A stretch of DNA of 64,000 bases, from positions 186,001 to 250,000 of the forward strand of contig NZ_PDJD01000001.1 in assembly GCF_002563925.1 (NCBI RefSeq), given 5' to 3'. Positions within the stretch are counted from its first letter, which is position 1, and the number at the start of each line of letters is the position of its first letter. The notes under the pieces were generated by a model. It worked only from the letters and a program-made list of their open reading frames with translations, did no database searches and was not told where the DNA came from. The position numbers and the translations under genes were made by a program. Shown piece after piece: positions 26,249-34,711 of this stretch. The stretch comes from Serinibacter salmoneus. Lineage in GTDB: Bacteria; Actinomycetota; Actinomycetes; Actinomycetales; Beutenbergiaceae.

Positions 26249-27145
26249 ATGAGCAACATCCCCACGCCCACCGTCTCCGGTCCCGGGAGGGACAGCGCGA
26301 CCGATGCACGGCGATCGGCGCGGCGCCGCCCTCGACTCTCGCGCGGCGTGACCTACACGGCTCTCGTCCTCGGACTCGCCGCGACCCTGCTGCCGTTCGC
26401 GTGGATGGCGCTCGGCAGCTTCAAGACTCAGGGGGAGTTGATGCAGCGGCCCATCACCTGGTGGCCGCAGGAGCCCACGCTGGACAACTACACCCGCTGG
26501 CTTACGCAGCTCGACTTCGGGCAGTTCCTCACCAACTCCGTGGTCGTGGCCGTCGTGGTGGTGCTGGGCAACCTGGTGTTCTGCTCCATGGTCGGCTACG
26601 CGCTCGCGAAGATGGACTTCCCCGGTAAGCGTGCGCTGTTCCTACTCGTGTTGATGACCCTGATGGTGCCGGGGGTGGTCACCCTGATCCCGATGTTCGT
26701 GCTTGTCTCCAACCTCGGACTCGTCAACACCTATCCCGCGCTCATCCTGCCGTTCCTCGCTGGGCCGATCGGGGTGTTCCTGATGCGGCAGTTCATCCTC
26801 GGTATCCCCGATGCGCTCATCGAGGCCGCTCGCATTGACGGCGCCGGCGAGTTCCGCGTGTTCTTCCGTATCGTGCTTCCGCAGTGCGGTCCGCCGCTGG
26901 CCACACTGGCGATCCTCACTTTCCTGGGATCCTGGAACAACTTCCTGTGGCCATTGGTGGTTGCCCAGACCGAGAGCATGTACACGCTACCGGTGGCGCT
27001 GTCGCTGTACTCGGTGGGATCGAACGGCACCTACTACGGCCTGCTGATGGCGGGCTCGGTGCTCGTCGTCACCCCGATCCTGGTTCTGTTCCTCTTCCTT
27101 CAGAGGTTCTTCGTGCAGGGCATCGCGATGAGCGGCATCAAGTAG
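26249..27145 (+). CDS. ABC sugar transporter permease (MalG-type)
   Basis: This 298-aa protein has the MalG-type EAA loop DALIEAARIDGAGEFRVFFRIVLPQCGPPLATL. ATG 26249 is preferred because AAGGA is 8 nt upstream; the overlapping ATG at 26240 would place that site too close. No ATP-binding subunit gene occurs in the island, so the importer must borrow a shared MsiK-type ATPase, as is usual for actinobacterial oligosaccharide importers. Confidence 0.93.
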   Translation: MSNIPTPTVSGPGRDSATDARRSARRRPRLSRGVTYTALVLGLAATLLPFAWMALGSFKTQGELMQRPITWWPQEPTLDNYTRWLTQLDFGQFLTNSVVVAVVVVLGNLVFCSMVGYALAKMDFPGKRALFLLVLMTLMVPGVVTLIPMFVLVSNLGLVNTYPALILPFLAGPIGVFLMRQFILGIPDALIEAARIDGAGEFRVFFRIVLPQCGPPLATLAILTFLGSWNNFLWPLVVAQTESMYTLPVALSLYSVGSNGTYYGLLMAGSVLVVTPILVLFLFLQRFFVQGIAMSGIK

Positions 27146-27207
27146 TTGCTCACGCCACGTTCGTTCCTCCCCCGCTTCCTCACTCTCACCCCGTCTCGGA
27201 GTCCGTC

Positions 27208-28380
27208 ATGTCCACACTCACCTTCCCGCATAGCTTCCTCTGGGGCGCCGCGACGGCGGCACACCAGATCGAGGGGAACAACGTCGGTAGCGATTGGTGG
27301 GCGCGAGAGACCGCGCCCGAGAGTGCCGTCGCCGAGCGCTCAGGCGATGCGGCTGATTCCTACCACCGTTATCGCGAGGACATATCCCTGCTGGCGCGGA
27401 GTGGGCTGACGCACTACCGCTTCTCCCTGGAATGGTCGCGTATCGAGCCGGCCCCAGGGATGTTCTCGCGCGCCGCCATTGCCCACTACGGCCGTGTCGT
27501 GGAGGCCTGCCTGGACGCGGGTGTTGTGCCGATCGTCACCCTGCACCACTTCACGGTCCCGCAATGGTTTGCGGCCCAGGGAGGCTGGCGTCACGCGCAG
27601 GCGCCGGAGCTCTTCGAGCGCTTCGCCGCGCGCGTGGTGCATCTGCTAGCGCCCTGCCCGTACGTCATCACGATCAATGAGCCGAACATCCTCGCGATGA
27701 TGGCCGGCGGAGAGAAGGGTGACGCCGAGCTCCAGGCCGGCGCGTTGCCAAGCCCGGATGAGGTCGTCTCCAACGCCCTCATCGGAGCCCACAAGCGTGC
27801 AGTCCGTGTGTTGAGGAGCGCTGGTCTCCGAGCCGGTTGGTCTGTTGCTCCGCAGCAGTTCTTCGCTGACCCGGGCGCTGAGGAGGTGCTGGCGGACTAT
27901 GCGTACCCCCGCGAAGGGCTCTTCCTCGAATCCTCCAGGGGCGACGACTTCGTGGCAGTGCAGGCCTACACCCGAACACGGATCAGCCTGGAGGGCCCTC
28001 AGCCGGCGCCGAGTGATGCCGAGGTGACCCTCACCGGATGGGAGTACTATCCACCGGCTATCGCCGAGGCTGCGCGTCAAGCATATGACCTCACCGGGCT
28101 GCCAGTCCTGGTCTCCGAGAACGGCATCGCGACCGCAGACGACGAGCGGCGGATCGACTACACGCGAGCCGCGTTAAGTGCCCTGCACGCTGAGATGGCT
28201 CGGGGGCTCCCGGTGATCGGATACCTGCACTGGTCACTCTTGGACAACTACGAGTGGGGCTCCTACGGCCCCACGTTCGGTCTCATCGCATTCGATGCGG
28301 AGACCTTCAAGCGTACGCCGAAGGCCAGCCTCTGGTGGCTCGGGCGCGTGGCTCGCGGCGGGGTGATGGAGTCGGTCTGA
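27208..28380 (+). CDS. GH1 beta-glucosidase
   Basis: This 390-aa cytoplasmic enzyme has FPHSFLWGAATAAHQIEG at the N-terminus, acid/base Glu158 in TINEPN and nucleophile Glu304 in VSENG, and the aglycone/glycone loop HWSLLDNYEWG. It is somewhat shorter than usual GH1 enzymes (about 440-470 aa), mostly through short loops, but every catalytic motif is present. It follows the permease by 62 bp in the same direction. It would hydrolyse the short beta-glucosides left by the phosphorylase. Confidence 0.93.
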   Translation: MSTLTFPHSFLWGAATAAHQIEGNNVGSDWWARETAPESAVAERSGDAADSYHRYREDISLLARSGLTHYRFSLEWSRIEPAPGMFSRAAIAHYGRVVEACLDAGVVPIVTLHHFTVPQWFAAQGGWRHAQAPELFERFAARVVHLLAPCPYVITINEPNILAMMAGGEKGDAELQAGALPSPDEVVSNALIGAHKRAVRVLRSAGLRAGWSVAPQQFFADPGAEEVLADYAYPREGLFLESSRGDDFVAVQAYTRTRISLEGPQPAPSDAEVTLTGWEYYPPAIAEAARQAYDLTGLPVLVSENGIATADDERRIDYTRAALSALHAEMARGLPVIGYLHWSLLDNYEWGSYGPTFGLIAFDAETFKRTPKASLWWLGRVARGGVMESV

Positions 28381-28440
28381 TCTTCGCTGCCTCTGAAAGC
28401 GGGTCTGTGCGCGTTGGCGGATCCTTGCTGGGAGACACTA

Positions 28441-28737
28441 TCCAGCAGGGCGCCTTACCCCAGTGGCAGGGGCGGCGCTGGCAGCGGGGAGCGATCGGGC
28501 GCCACCTCGACCAGGTAGGCGGTGTTCGCCCAGTCGGGAAGGGCCAGGCGCCGGCGGGCCTCGCCGTTCAGGGACCAGGGTCCGACGACGGCGGCCTGCT
28601 CCCGCTCGCCCGGGGCGGGCAGCTCGTGCGCGGGGTCGACGGCGGGCAGCGGCAGCAGGTCCATGGTGCCCGGGGCGCCGGGTGCGGGCGCCGGATCCCA
28701 CTGCGCGTCCAGCACGAGGGAACTCCACGCGGGTGCG
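28441..28737 (-). pseudogene. Truncated copy of the hypothetical gene
   Basis: Matches the 5' half of 14319-15287 (DAQWDPAPAPGAPGTMDLLPLPAVD to PAPPLPLG). It lacks the start region and ends at a stop made by a single g-to-t change (GTA of the intact copy reads TTA on the plus strand, giving TAA on the coding strand). Confidence 0.85.
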
Positions 28738-28754
28738 ATGGAAGTTCAGATGGC

Positions 28755-28991
28755 TCACTCCCCCGGGTGCAGCACGAGGGGCTCCTCCGGCTCCACCTCG
28801 ACCAGGCGGGTGAGTTCGGGTTGGTCCTGCGCCGGGTCGATCACCGGGTACTTGTGGTTGTCGAAGAGCCGGAAGAACCGGTCCAGGCGCACGTCCACGG
28901 AACTGGGCTGGACCATCGCCGGGTCGAACGGGTCCAGGCGCACGCGGCCGGAGTCGAGTTCGGCGCGGATGTCGCGGTCGGAGAGCAGCAC
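28755..28991 (-). pseudogene. dcd': 3'-deleted copy of dcd
   Basis: The 78 residues [12 protein letters not shown] to VLHPGE match intact dcd at all but a few positions and then meet a stop created by the 305-bp deletion. The catalytic and substrate loops (GKSSLGRLG to LELSN) are missing, so it cannot be a working deaminase. The start and upstream region are intact, so a short peptide could still be made. Confidence 0.88.
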
Positions 28992-29036
28992 GCGGCAACG
29001 GTAGCGCGCCGGGGGTGTCAGAGGGCGCTCGAGCCG

Positions 29037-31448
29037 TCAGGGGGCTGGGTGCTCGGCGGGTGAGGTCTGGTCGGTCGTGAGGCGCTGGAGCCGGGCGAGT
29101 TCGACGTCGATCGCCGCCAGCCGGGGCTCGGCGGGCGGCAGGGCGGGGCGCGCGGGGTCCAGCGCATGCCGTAGCCACGCCGCACGCGCGGCGATCGGGG
29201 CCGCCAGGCCGGCTCGGTCCACGCCCAGTTCCGCGGTGATCGCATCGCTCAGGCGCTCCGCCGCGGTGATCATGGGGAACCACGCCAGTGCGATGCGGTT
29301 CGCGGGCGGCGGCTCCGCGAGGGAACGCTGCAACTGGGTGCGCAGGTCCGAGAGCGAGCGCAGGGCGCCGCGGCGCAAGGCCCGGGTGGAGGCCGCATCC
29401 TGCCCGGGGTCCGCGAGCCGGTCCAGGTAGTCCGCCAGGCCGGCGACGGCGCGCGCGAAGGCCTGCGGCACGTGTGCGCCGCGGGCGCCCGGCCACAGCA
29501 GGTAGCCCAGGAGGAGCGCGATCGCGGAACCGATCGTGGTGTCCAGCACCCGCTCGCCGGCGTAGTTCACGGTGCCGCCCGGGGTGGCGTAGTCCACCAG
29601 GACCACCACCATCGGGGTCACGAAGACCGCCATCATCGCGTAGGAACGCTGCGCGGCCCATGGCATGCACGCCACCAGCGCGACGATCACCGCGATCAGC
29701 AGCGGACCCTTGGGGACCACGAGGATCAGCAGGGTGCCGAGCCCCGCGCCGAGGATCGTGCCCACGCCGCGGTGGACGCCCCGCACGAACACGGAGCCGA
29801 AGTCGGGCTTCATCACCACCGCCACCGTCAGCGGCACCCAGTAGGAACGGCCGGGGAGCAGCTCCATCACAGTGGCGGCCACGGCCATGCACAGGGTCAG
29901 GCGCAGCGCCCAGACCCTGGTCTCGTGCCCGACGGCGAGGCGCGCCTCGGCCTTGCGCAGCCGGGTGGGCAGGGGTCGGGTGGGGCGCCCGGGCCTGGTC
30001 GGTGTGGGTTCGGTGCTGGTGCTGGTGCTGGGGGTGGTGGCGGTGGTGGCGGTGGTGGTTGTGATGGTGGCGGCCGCGGGAGCGGTGTCGGGCGAGGGAG
30101 CCGGTGTGTGCCGCGAGGATCGCGGGTGCAGAGTGCGTGCCTGCGACGGCGGGATCATGACCGCGCGCAGGCGTGCGGCTGCCGCGCCGATGGGCGCGGG
30201 GAGGCCCTCGGGGGCCGGCGATGGCACGTCGCCGCGACGTTCGGCGCTCGCGCTCTCGTGCAGCCACGCGGCGAGGGCAGCGGCGTCGATGGCTGTGGGG
30301 TCTGTGGGGTCTGTGGGGGCGGCCGCCTCGCTGGCGGCCGACGGCACGACTTGCCGGCTGGATTCGGCGCCGGTGAGCGGTGCCAGCTGATGGGTGGCGA
30401 GGGCAGCGGCGAGGTCACCGATGGCGGCGAGTTGCAGTGCTCGGTGCTCCTGGTGATCCGAGCGGCCCTGGGTCACGGCGCGGGCGCCGAGCACCTGGGC
30501 GTAGGCAGCGGCGCGTGCGTCGGTGACGGCGCGCCGTGCGGAGAGGTAGGCCTCGGACTCGGCGAGCGGCGGGGGTGCGGCGGGGAGCGTCTCGGCGGCG
30601 CTGGGTTGCGCATCGGCCGCGGTGCCTGGTCCGGTCCGGCTGGTGGCTTCGCCGTCGCCCACGGTGGCGGGATTGATCTGCGCGGCGGTGCGCAGCCCGT
30701 CGTCGGAGCCGGCCGGCGCGAGAGGCGGCGTCTCAGCGAGGGTGCCGACCGCGTCGAGGTAGGTGGCGAGCAGTCGGTGCTCCGGTCCCCGGCGGACCAC
30801 CGCGAACTCGATCGCCAGGAGGGTCGCGGCCCAGGCGCCGCCGGTGAGGATCCCGGCGGGTACACCCCACAGCCCGGCGAGCGGGAGCATGTGCGGTGCG
30901 AGGGTCGCGAGAATGAGCATCTGCAGCGCCCCGCCGGACAAGCGGGCCGAGTATCCCGAGACGACGCCGGCGACCAGGGCGAGGGCGGTGATGCCCAGCA
31001 CGATCGGCACCGGGTGCTGCGGCAGCAACGCGATCGCGAGGTACCCCAGGCATGCCATGACCGAGCCGACCGCGAGTTGCCGCAGTCGCAGGGGGTAGGG
31101 GACCGGCTTCTCCGAGACCGACGGGAACAGCCCACCGAGCGCGGCCATCACACCGAGGGCGGCGTGGCCGGCGAGCGCGCCCACCACGAGCGGGCCGCCC
31201 ACCGCGAGCGCGGCGCGGAGTGAACGCGAGACCGGCCAGGTGGCACGGTTCTGCTTGGCGAGCTCGCGCACCCAGGAGGCCGGCTGTGCGCCCGCGGTCG
31301 AGGTGCGGAGTGTGGTCGAGGTGCTGGTCGTGGAGGAGGTGGCCGGGGGCGTGGTCGTGGCCGTGGCGCGGGGCGTGGCCGGCGACGGGCTGGGCGGCGA
31401 CGGGCTGGGCGGCGGCGTGGTGGGCCGCGGTCGAGATTCGGGGGGCAT
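29037..31448 (-). CDS. FUSC-family (aromatic-acid exporter-like) membrane protein
   Basis: This 803-aa protein has two membrane blocks. One lies near residues 65-200 (LRAALAVGGPLVVGALAGHAALGVMAALGGLFPSVSEKP). The other is in the C-terminal half (LRLTLCMAVAATVMELLPGRSYWVPLTVAVVMKPDFGSVFVRGVHRGVGTILGAGLG), the FUSC hallmark. Between them is a long Ala/Thr/Pro-rich soluble stretch with a poly-Thr segment. ATG 31448 has AAGGAG 5 nt upstream, so the longer open frame is not used. Its 3' end is duplicated at 15914-16200. The substrate is unknown. Confidence 0.85.
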   Translation of the reverse strand: MPPESRPRPTTPPPSPSPPSPSPATPRATATTTPPATSSTTSTSTTLRTSTAGAQPASWVRELAKQNRATWPVSRSLRAALAVGGPLVVGALAGHAALGVMAALGGLFPSVSEKPVPYPLRLRQLAVGSVMACLGYLAIALLPQHPVPIVLGITALALVAGVVSGYSARLSGGALQMLILATLAPHMLPLAGLWGVPAGILTGGAWAATLLAIEFAVVRRGPEHRLLATYLDAVGTLAETPPLAPAGSDDGLRTAAQINPATVGDGEATSRTGPGTAADAQPSAAETLPAAPPPLAESEAYLSARRAVTDARAAAYAQVLGARAVTQGRSDHQEHRALQLAAIGDLAAALATHQLAPLTGAESSRQVVPSAASEAAAPTDPTDPTAIDAAALAAWLHESASAERRGDVPSPAPEGLPAPIGAAAARLRAVMIPPSQARTLHPRSSRHTPAPSPDTAPAAATITTTTATTATTPSTSTSTEPTPTRPGRPTRPLPTRLRKAEARLAVGHETRVWALRLTLCMAVAATVMELLPGRSYWVPLTVAVVMKPDFGSVFVRGVHRGVGTILGAGLGTLLILVVPKGPLLIAVIVALVACMPWAAQRSYAMMAVFVTPMVVVLVDYATPGGTVNYAGERVLDTTIGSAIALLLGYLLWPGARGAHVPQAFARAVAGLADYLDRLADPGQDAASTRALRRGALRSLSDLRTQLQRSLAEPPPANRIALAWFPMITAAERLSDAITAELGVDRAGLAAPIAARAAWLRHALDPARPALPPAEPRLAAIDVELARLQRLTTDQTSPAEHPAP

Positions 31449-31507
31449 GCAACTCCTTCGCTCCCAGCCTAGGCGGCATCGGGCGGCCTCGCTGTAGACG
31501 GGTCGCG

Positions 31508-31628
31508 CCTCGCTGAGGGCGGTGGACCGCGCTTCGGGGCTCACTGCCGACCGCGGGTGTACGTACTTGACCAGCGGTGATGCATGGGAGCGCTCTCCGT
31601 CGGCCCCATTGGACCGCCCTCAGCGAGG
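31508..31628. repeat. 16-bp inverted repeat pair enclosing 89 nt
   Basis: CCTCGCTGAGGGCGGT at 31508-31523 recurs inverted at 31613-31628. The enclosed DNA carries the upstream CebR-like box. Its core CTCGCTGAGGG is shared with the neighbouring element at 31666-31827. Confidence 0.7.
31585..31598. promoter_or_regulatory. Second, weaker CebR-type box
   Basis: TGGGAGCGCTCTCC matches 12 of 14 positions of the CebR consensus TGGGAGCGCTCCCA. It lies 470 bp from the main box, which would allow looping; it may instead be chance. Confidence 0.4.
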
Positions 31629-31665
31629 GATGCACGGCCTGGGCGCCCCCGGTGAGGGGCGCCAA

Positions 31666-31827
31666 CCTCGCTGAGGGAGGACGACCCCTCGTGCAGGGAG
31701 GAAGCACTGCTCTCCCTTTGCTGCCCGACTGGAGTCGCAGGTCCGTGACCTGCGGTAACGCCCGCGCACCGGAACCAGGTGGCGATGTGGACCTCCCTGG
31801 GCGAGGGGTCGTCCTCCCTCAGCGAGG
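31666..31827. repeat. 162-bp MITE-like palindromic element
   Basis: The 36-bp ends (31666-31701 and 31792-31827) are inverted copies with two mismatches. In the 90-bp interior is a perfect 8-bp hairpin, CGCAGGTC (31736-31743) with GACCTGCG (31747-31754). No open frame is convincing and no target-site duplication is obvious. It resembles a miniature inverted-repeat element or a structured RNA. Confidence 0.65.
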
Positions 31828-31858
31828 GATAGACCGCGCCCCGCCGCGCCGCGCACAG

Positions 31859-31984
31859 CCCGCCCCGCACAGCCCGCCCCGCACAGCGTGCCCCGCACAG
31901 CCCGCCCCGCACAGCCCGCCCCGCACAGCCCGCCGCGCACCCCCCGCCGCGCACAGCCCGCCGCGCACAGCCCGCCGCGCACAG
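31859..31984. repeat. Nine tandem 14-bp units
   Basis: The unit cccgccccgcacag (variant cccgccgcgcacag) is repeated nine times without interruption; unit 3 starts cgtg and unit 6 ends ccc. Units 1-5 mostly carry the first form and 6-9 the second. The period is not a multiple of three and the array sits upstream of a promoter, so it is non-coding. Confidence 0.9.
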
Positions 31985-32049
31985 CCCGCCCCACCCCCAC
32001 CGCGCGCCGCGCGATGCGGCGCGCGCTGGCCATCTCCGCCGCTTCGCCC

Positions 32050-32080
32050 TACACTGACCGTGGCTTTGGAAGCGCTCCCA
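32050..32080 (+). promoter_or_regulatory. cbp promoter -10 and CebR-type operator
   Basis: TACACT at 32050-32055 is a good -10. TGGAAGCGCTCCCA at 32067-32080 differs by one base from the palindromic CebR operator, placing it at about +6 to +20 of the transcript, a classic repressor position. Cellobiose-responsive control of the following gene is inferred; cebR itself is not in the window. Confidence 0.75.
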
Positions 32081-32142
32081 CCCGTTGCGGTGCACCGAAC
32101 GCGCCCATGCCCCAACGATGGAGCAACGCGAGAGGGACTGAC

Positions 32143-34626
32143 ATGCAGTACGGCCACTTCGATGACGAGGCCCGCGAGTACGTCATCACCACGCCTCACA
32201 CCCCCTACCCCTGGATCAACTACCTGGGCTCGGAGCAGTTCTTCTCGCTGATCTCCCACATGGCGGGCGGCTACAGCTTCTACCGCGACGCGAAGATGCG
32301 CCGCCTCACGCGCTACCGCTACAACAACATCCCCACCGACGAGGGTGGCCGCTACCTCTTCGTCAACGACGGCGGCGACGTGTGGACCCCGTCCTGGATG
32401 CCCATGAAGGCCGACCTCGATCACTTCGAGACCCGCCACGGCATGGGCTACACCACCATCACCGGCGAGCGCGGCGGACTGCGGGTCACCCAGACCGTGC
32501 TGGTGCCGCTCGGGGAGAACGCCGAGGTCCAGAAGGTCACGGTCACCAACACCACCGACGCCCCCAAGTCCGTCACGCTGTTCTCCTACCTGGAGTTCGC
32601 GCTGTGGAACGCGCAGGACGACCAGACCAACTACCAGCGCAACCTCTCCATCGGTGAGGTCGAGGTGGAGGTCGCCACGCCGTCGGGCGGCAGTGCGATC
32701 TACCACCGCACCGAGTACCGCGAGCGCCGTGACCACTACGCCGTGTTCGCCGTGAACGAGCAGGCCGCCGGCTTCGACACCGACCGGGAGACCTTCCTCG
32801 GCGGCCCGTACGCCTCGCTGGCGGAGGCCGCCGTGCCGCGCCGCGGGGAGGCGAGCAACTCCCTGGCCTCGGGTTGGTACCCGATCGGATCCCACGCCAA
32901 CGCGCTGCAGCTCGCGCCGGGTGAGACCCGCGAGCTGGTGTACGTGCTGGGCTATGAGGAGAACGACGACGACGCCAAGTGGGCCGATGGGGCCCACCAG
33001 GTGGTGAACAAGCAGGGCGCGCACGCGCTGCTGGAGCGGTTCGCCACCCCGGCCGCCGCCGACGCCGCCCTGGCGGAACTGAAGGACTACTGGACGAACC
33101 TGCTCTCCACCTACTCGGTGCGCTCCACCGACGAGAAGCTGGACCGGATGGTCAACATCTGGAACCAGTACCAGTGCATGGTGACGTTCAACATGTCCCG
33201 CTCGGCGTCCTACTTCGAGACCGGGATCGGGCGCGGGATGGGCTTCCGCGACTCCAACCAGGACCTGCTCGGATTCGTGCACCTGGTGCCGGAGCGTGCG
33301 CGGGAGCGGATCATCGACATCGCCTCCACGCAGTTCCCCGACGGCAGCGCCTATCACCAGTACCAGCCGCTGACCAAGCGCGGGAACAACGACGTCGGCT
33401 CCGGCTTCAACGACGACCCGCTGTGGCTGATCGCCGGGGTGGCGGGGTACATCAAGGAGACCGGTGACGTCTCGATCCTCGAGGAGATGGTCCCCTTCGA
33501 CAACGAGGTGGGCAGCGAGGTGCCGCTGCTGGAGCACCTCACGCGCTCCTTTACCTTCACCGCCACGCATCGCGGCCCGCACGGGCTGCCGCTGATCGGC
33601 CGGGCGGACTGGAACGACTGCCTGAACCTGAACGCGTTCTCCACCCAGCCGGGGGAGTCCTTCCAGACCACGGAGAACCGCACCGACGGGCAGGCGGAGT
33701 CCACCTTCATCGCCGCGCAGTTCGTGCTGTACGGGGAGTCCTACGCCCGGCTGCTGGAACTGGTGGGGCGGCACGACGACGCAGCCTCCGCCCGCAGCGA
33801 GGTCGCCCAGGTGCGCGAGGCGCTGCTGACCGCGGGCTGGGACGGGCAGTGGTTCCTGCGGGCCTACGACTACGACGGCAACCCGGTGGGCACCGACGCC
33901 AAGCCCGAGGGGAAGATCTGGATCGAGCCGCAGGGCTTCGCCGTCATGGCGGGCGTGGGTGTGGAGCGTGGGGAGGACGGCGTCTCCACCCCCGGCTCCC
34001 CGGCGATCCGGGCGCTGGACTCGGTGGGGGAGATGCTCGGCACGCCGCACGGCCTGGTGCTGCAGTACCCGGCGTACACCACCTACCAGATCGAGCTCGG
34101 TGAGGTCTCCACCTACCCGCCGGGGTACAAGGAGAACGGCGGGATCTTCTGCCACAACAACCCGTGGGTGATCATCGCGGAGACCGTCGCGGGCCGCGGG
34201 GACATCGCCTTCGACTACTACAAGCGCATCACCCCGGCCTACCGCGAGGCGATCAGCGACACCCACCGGCTCGAGCCGTACGTGTACGCGCAGATGATCG
34301 CCGGCAAGGAGGCGGTGCGCGCGGGTGAGGCGAAGAACTCCTGGCTGACCGGGACCGCGGCGTGGAACTTCGTGGCGGTCTCGCAGTACCTGCTGGGGGT
34401 GCGTCCGGAGTTCGACGGGCTCGTGGTGGACCCGCAGATCGGCCCGGACGTCCCCTCCTACACCGTGACCCGAGTGGCCCGCGGTGCGACCTACGAGATC
34501 ACGGTGACGAACTCCGGCCGCCGCGGCGCCCGGGCGTCCCTGGTGGTCGACGGCGTGGCGATCGAGGGCAACACCGTGCCCTACGCCCCGGCCGGGGCCA
34601 CCGTGCAGGTGACCGCGACCCTCTGA
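32143..34626 (+). CDS. cbp: Cellobiose phosphorylase (GH94)
   Basis: This 827-aa cytoplasmic enzyme splits cellobiose with phosphate into glucose 1-phosphate and glucose. The N-terminus [20 protein letters not shown] and long blocks throughout are, from memory, nearly the Cellvibrio (Cellulomonas) gilvus enzyme. The general acid is Asp489 in [19 protein letters not shown] and [13 protein letters not shown] flank the phosphate site. ATG 32143 has GAGAGGGA upstream. It is monocistronic, followed by a terminator. It complements but is distinct from the SOGP-like enzyme in the island. Confidence 0.96.
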   Translation: MQYGHFDDEAREYVITTPHTPYPWINYLGSEQFFSLISHMAGGYSFYRDAKMRRLTRYRYNNIPTDEGGRYLFVNDGGDVWTPSWMPMKADLDHFETRHGMGYTTITGERGGLRVTQTVLVPLGENAEVQKVTVTNTTDAPKSVTLFSYLEFALWNAQDDQTNYQRNLSIGEVEVEVATPSGGSAIYHRTEYRERRDHYAVFAVNEQAAGFDTDRETFLGGPYASLAEAAVPRRGEASNSLASGWYPIGSHANALQLAPGETRELVYVLGYEENDDDAKWADGAHQVVNKQGAHALLERFATPAAADAALAELKDYWTNLLSTYSVRSTDEKLDRMVNIWNQYQCMVTFNMSRSASYFETGIGRGMGFRDSNQDLLGFVHLVPERARERIIDIASTQFPDGSAYHQYQPLTKRGNNDVGSGFNDDPLWLIAGVAGYIKETGDVSILEEMVPFDNEVGSEVPLLEHLTRSFTFTATHRGPHGLPLIGRADWNDCLNLNAFSTQPGESFQTTENRTDGQAESTFIAAQFVLYGESYARLLELVGRHDDAASARSEVAQVREALLTAGWDGQWFLRAYDYDGNPVGTDAKPEGKIWIEPQGFAVMAGVGVERGEDGVSTPGSPAIRALDSVGEMLGTPHGLVLQYPAYTTYQIELGEVSTYPPGYKENGGIFCHNNPWVIIAETVAGRGDIAFDYYKRITPAYREAISDTHRLEPYVYAQMIAGKEAVRAGEAKNSWLTGTAAWNFVAVSQYLLGVRPEFDGLVVDPQIGPDVPSYTVTRVARGATYEITVTNSGRRGARASLVVDGVAIEGNTVPYAPAGATVQVTATL

Positions 34627-34632
34627 CTCGCC

Positions 34633-34705
34633 GCCGAGGCCGTGGCTCCCGCGCCCAACACGTGCGCGGCGGCCACGGTCTCGGCACCGGCGGCACGGCC
34701 TCGGC
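34633..34705. terminator. Terminator with alternative stems
   Basis: GCCGAGGCCGTG (34633-34644) can pair perfectly with 34694-34705 or, with one mismatch, with 34673-34685. It lies between convergent cbp and the subtilase gene. Confidence 0.6.
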
Positions 34706-34711
34706 GACGGG

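Larger units (their letters stand above)
16201..28440. mobile_element. 12.2-kb putative beta-1,2-glucan utilisation island
   Basis: The island lies exactly between the two direct copies of the dcd-FUSC segment. It contains GH144-type glucanase, LacI, SOGP-like GH94, TetR, three ABC transporter genes and GH1. It has no integrase, transposase or tRNA junction, so homologous recombination (Campbell-like integration or unequal exchange) is the simplest origin. A sampled line inside (17041-17100) has 34 G+C of 60 against 48 of 60 in a flanking line (15121-15180), consistent with foreign origin but only a spot check. Confidence 0.65.
28441..29323. repeat. Direct duplication, right copy (883 bp, two deletions)
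   Basis: This copy is homologous to 14893-16200. After 28721 it lacks the equivalent of about 15173-15290, and after about 28755 it lacks about 15326-15631. The remaining sequence is nearly identical, so the duplication is recent. Its right edge continues into the complete FUSC gene. Confidence 0.9.

Noticed and set aside
16201-28440. Prophage or integrative conjugative element
   Set aside because: No integrase, phage, relaxase or transfer genes, and edges are homologous repeats rather than att sites.
28755-28991. Second functional dCTP deaminase
   Set aside because: Lacks the catalytic half after the deletion; only 78 codons remain.
31859-31984. 14-bp repeats as CRISPR or coding repeat
   Set aside because: Unit too short and spacerless, and a 14-bp period cannot hold a reading frame.
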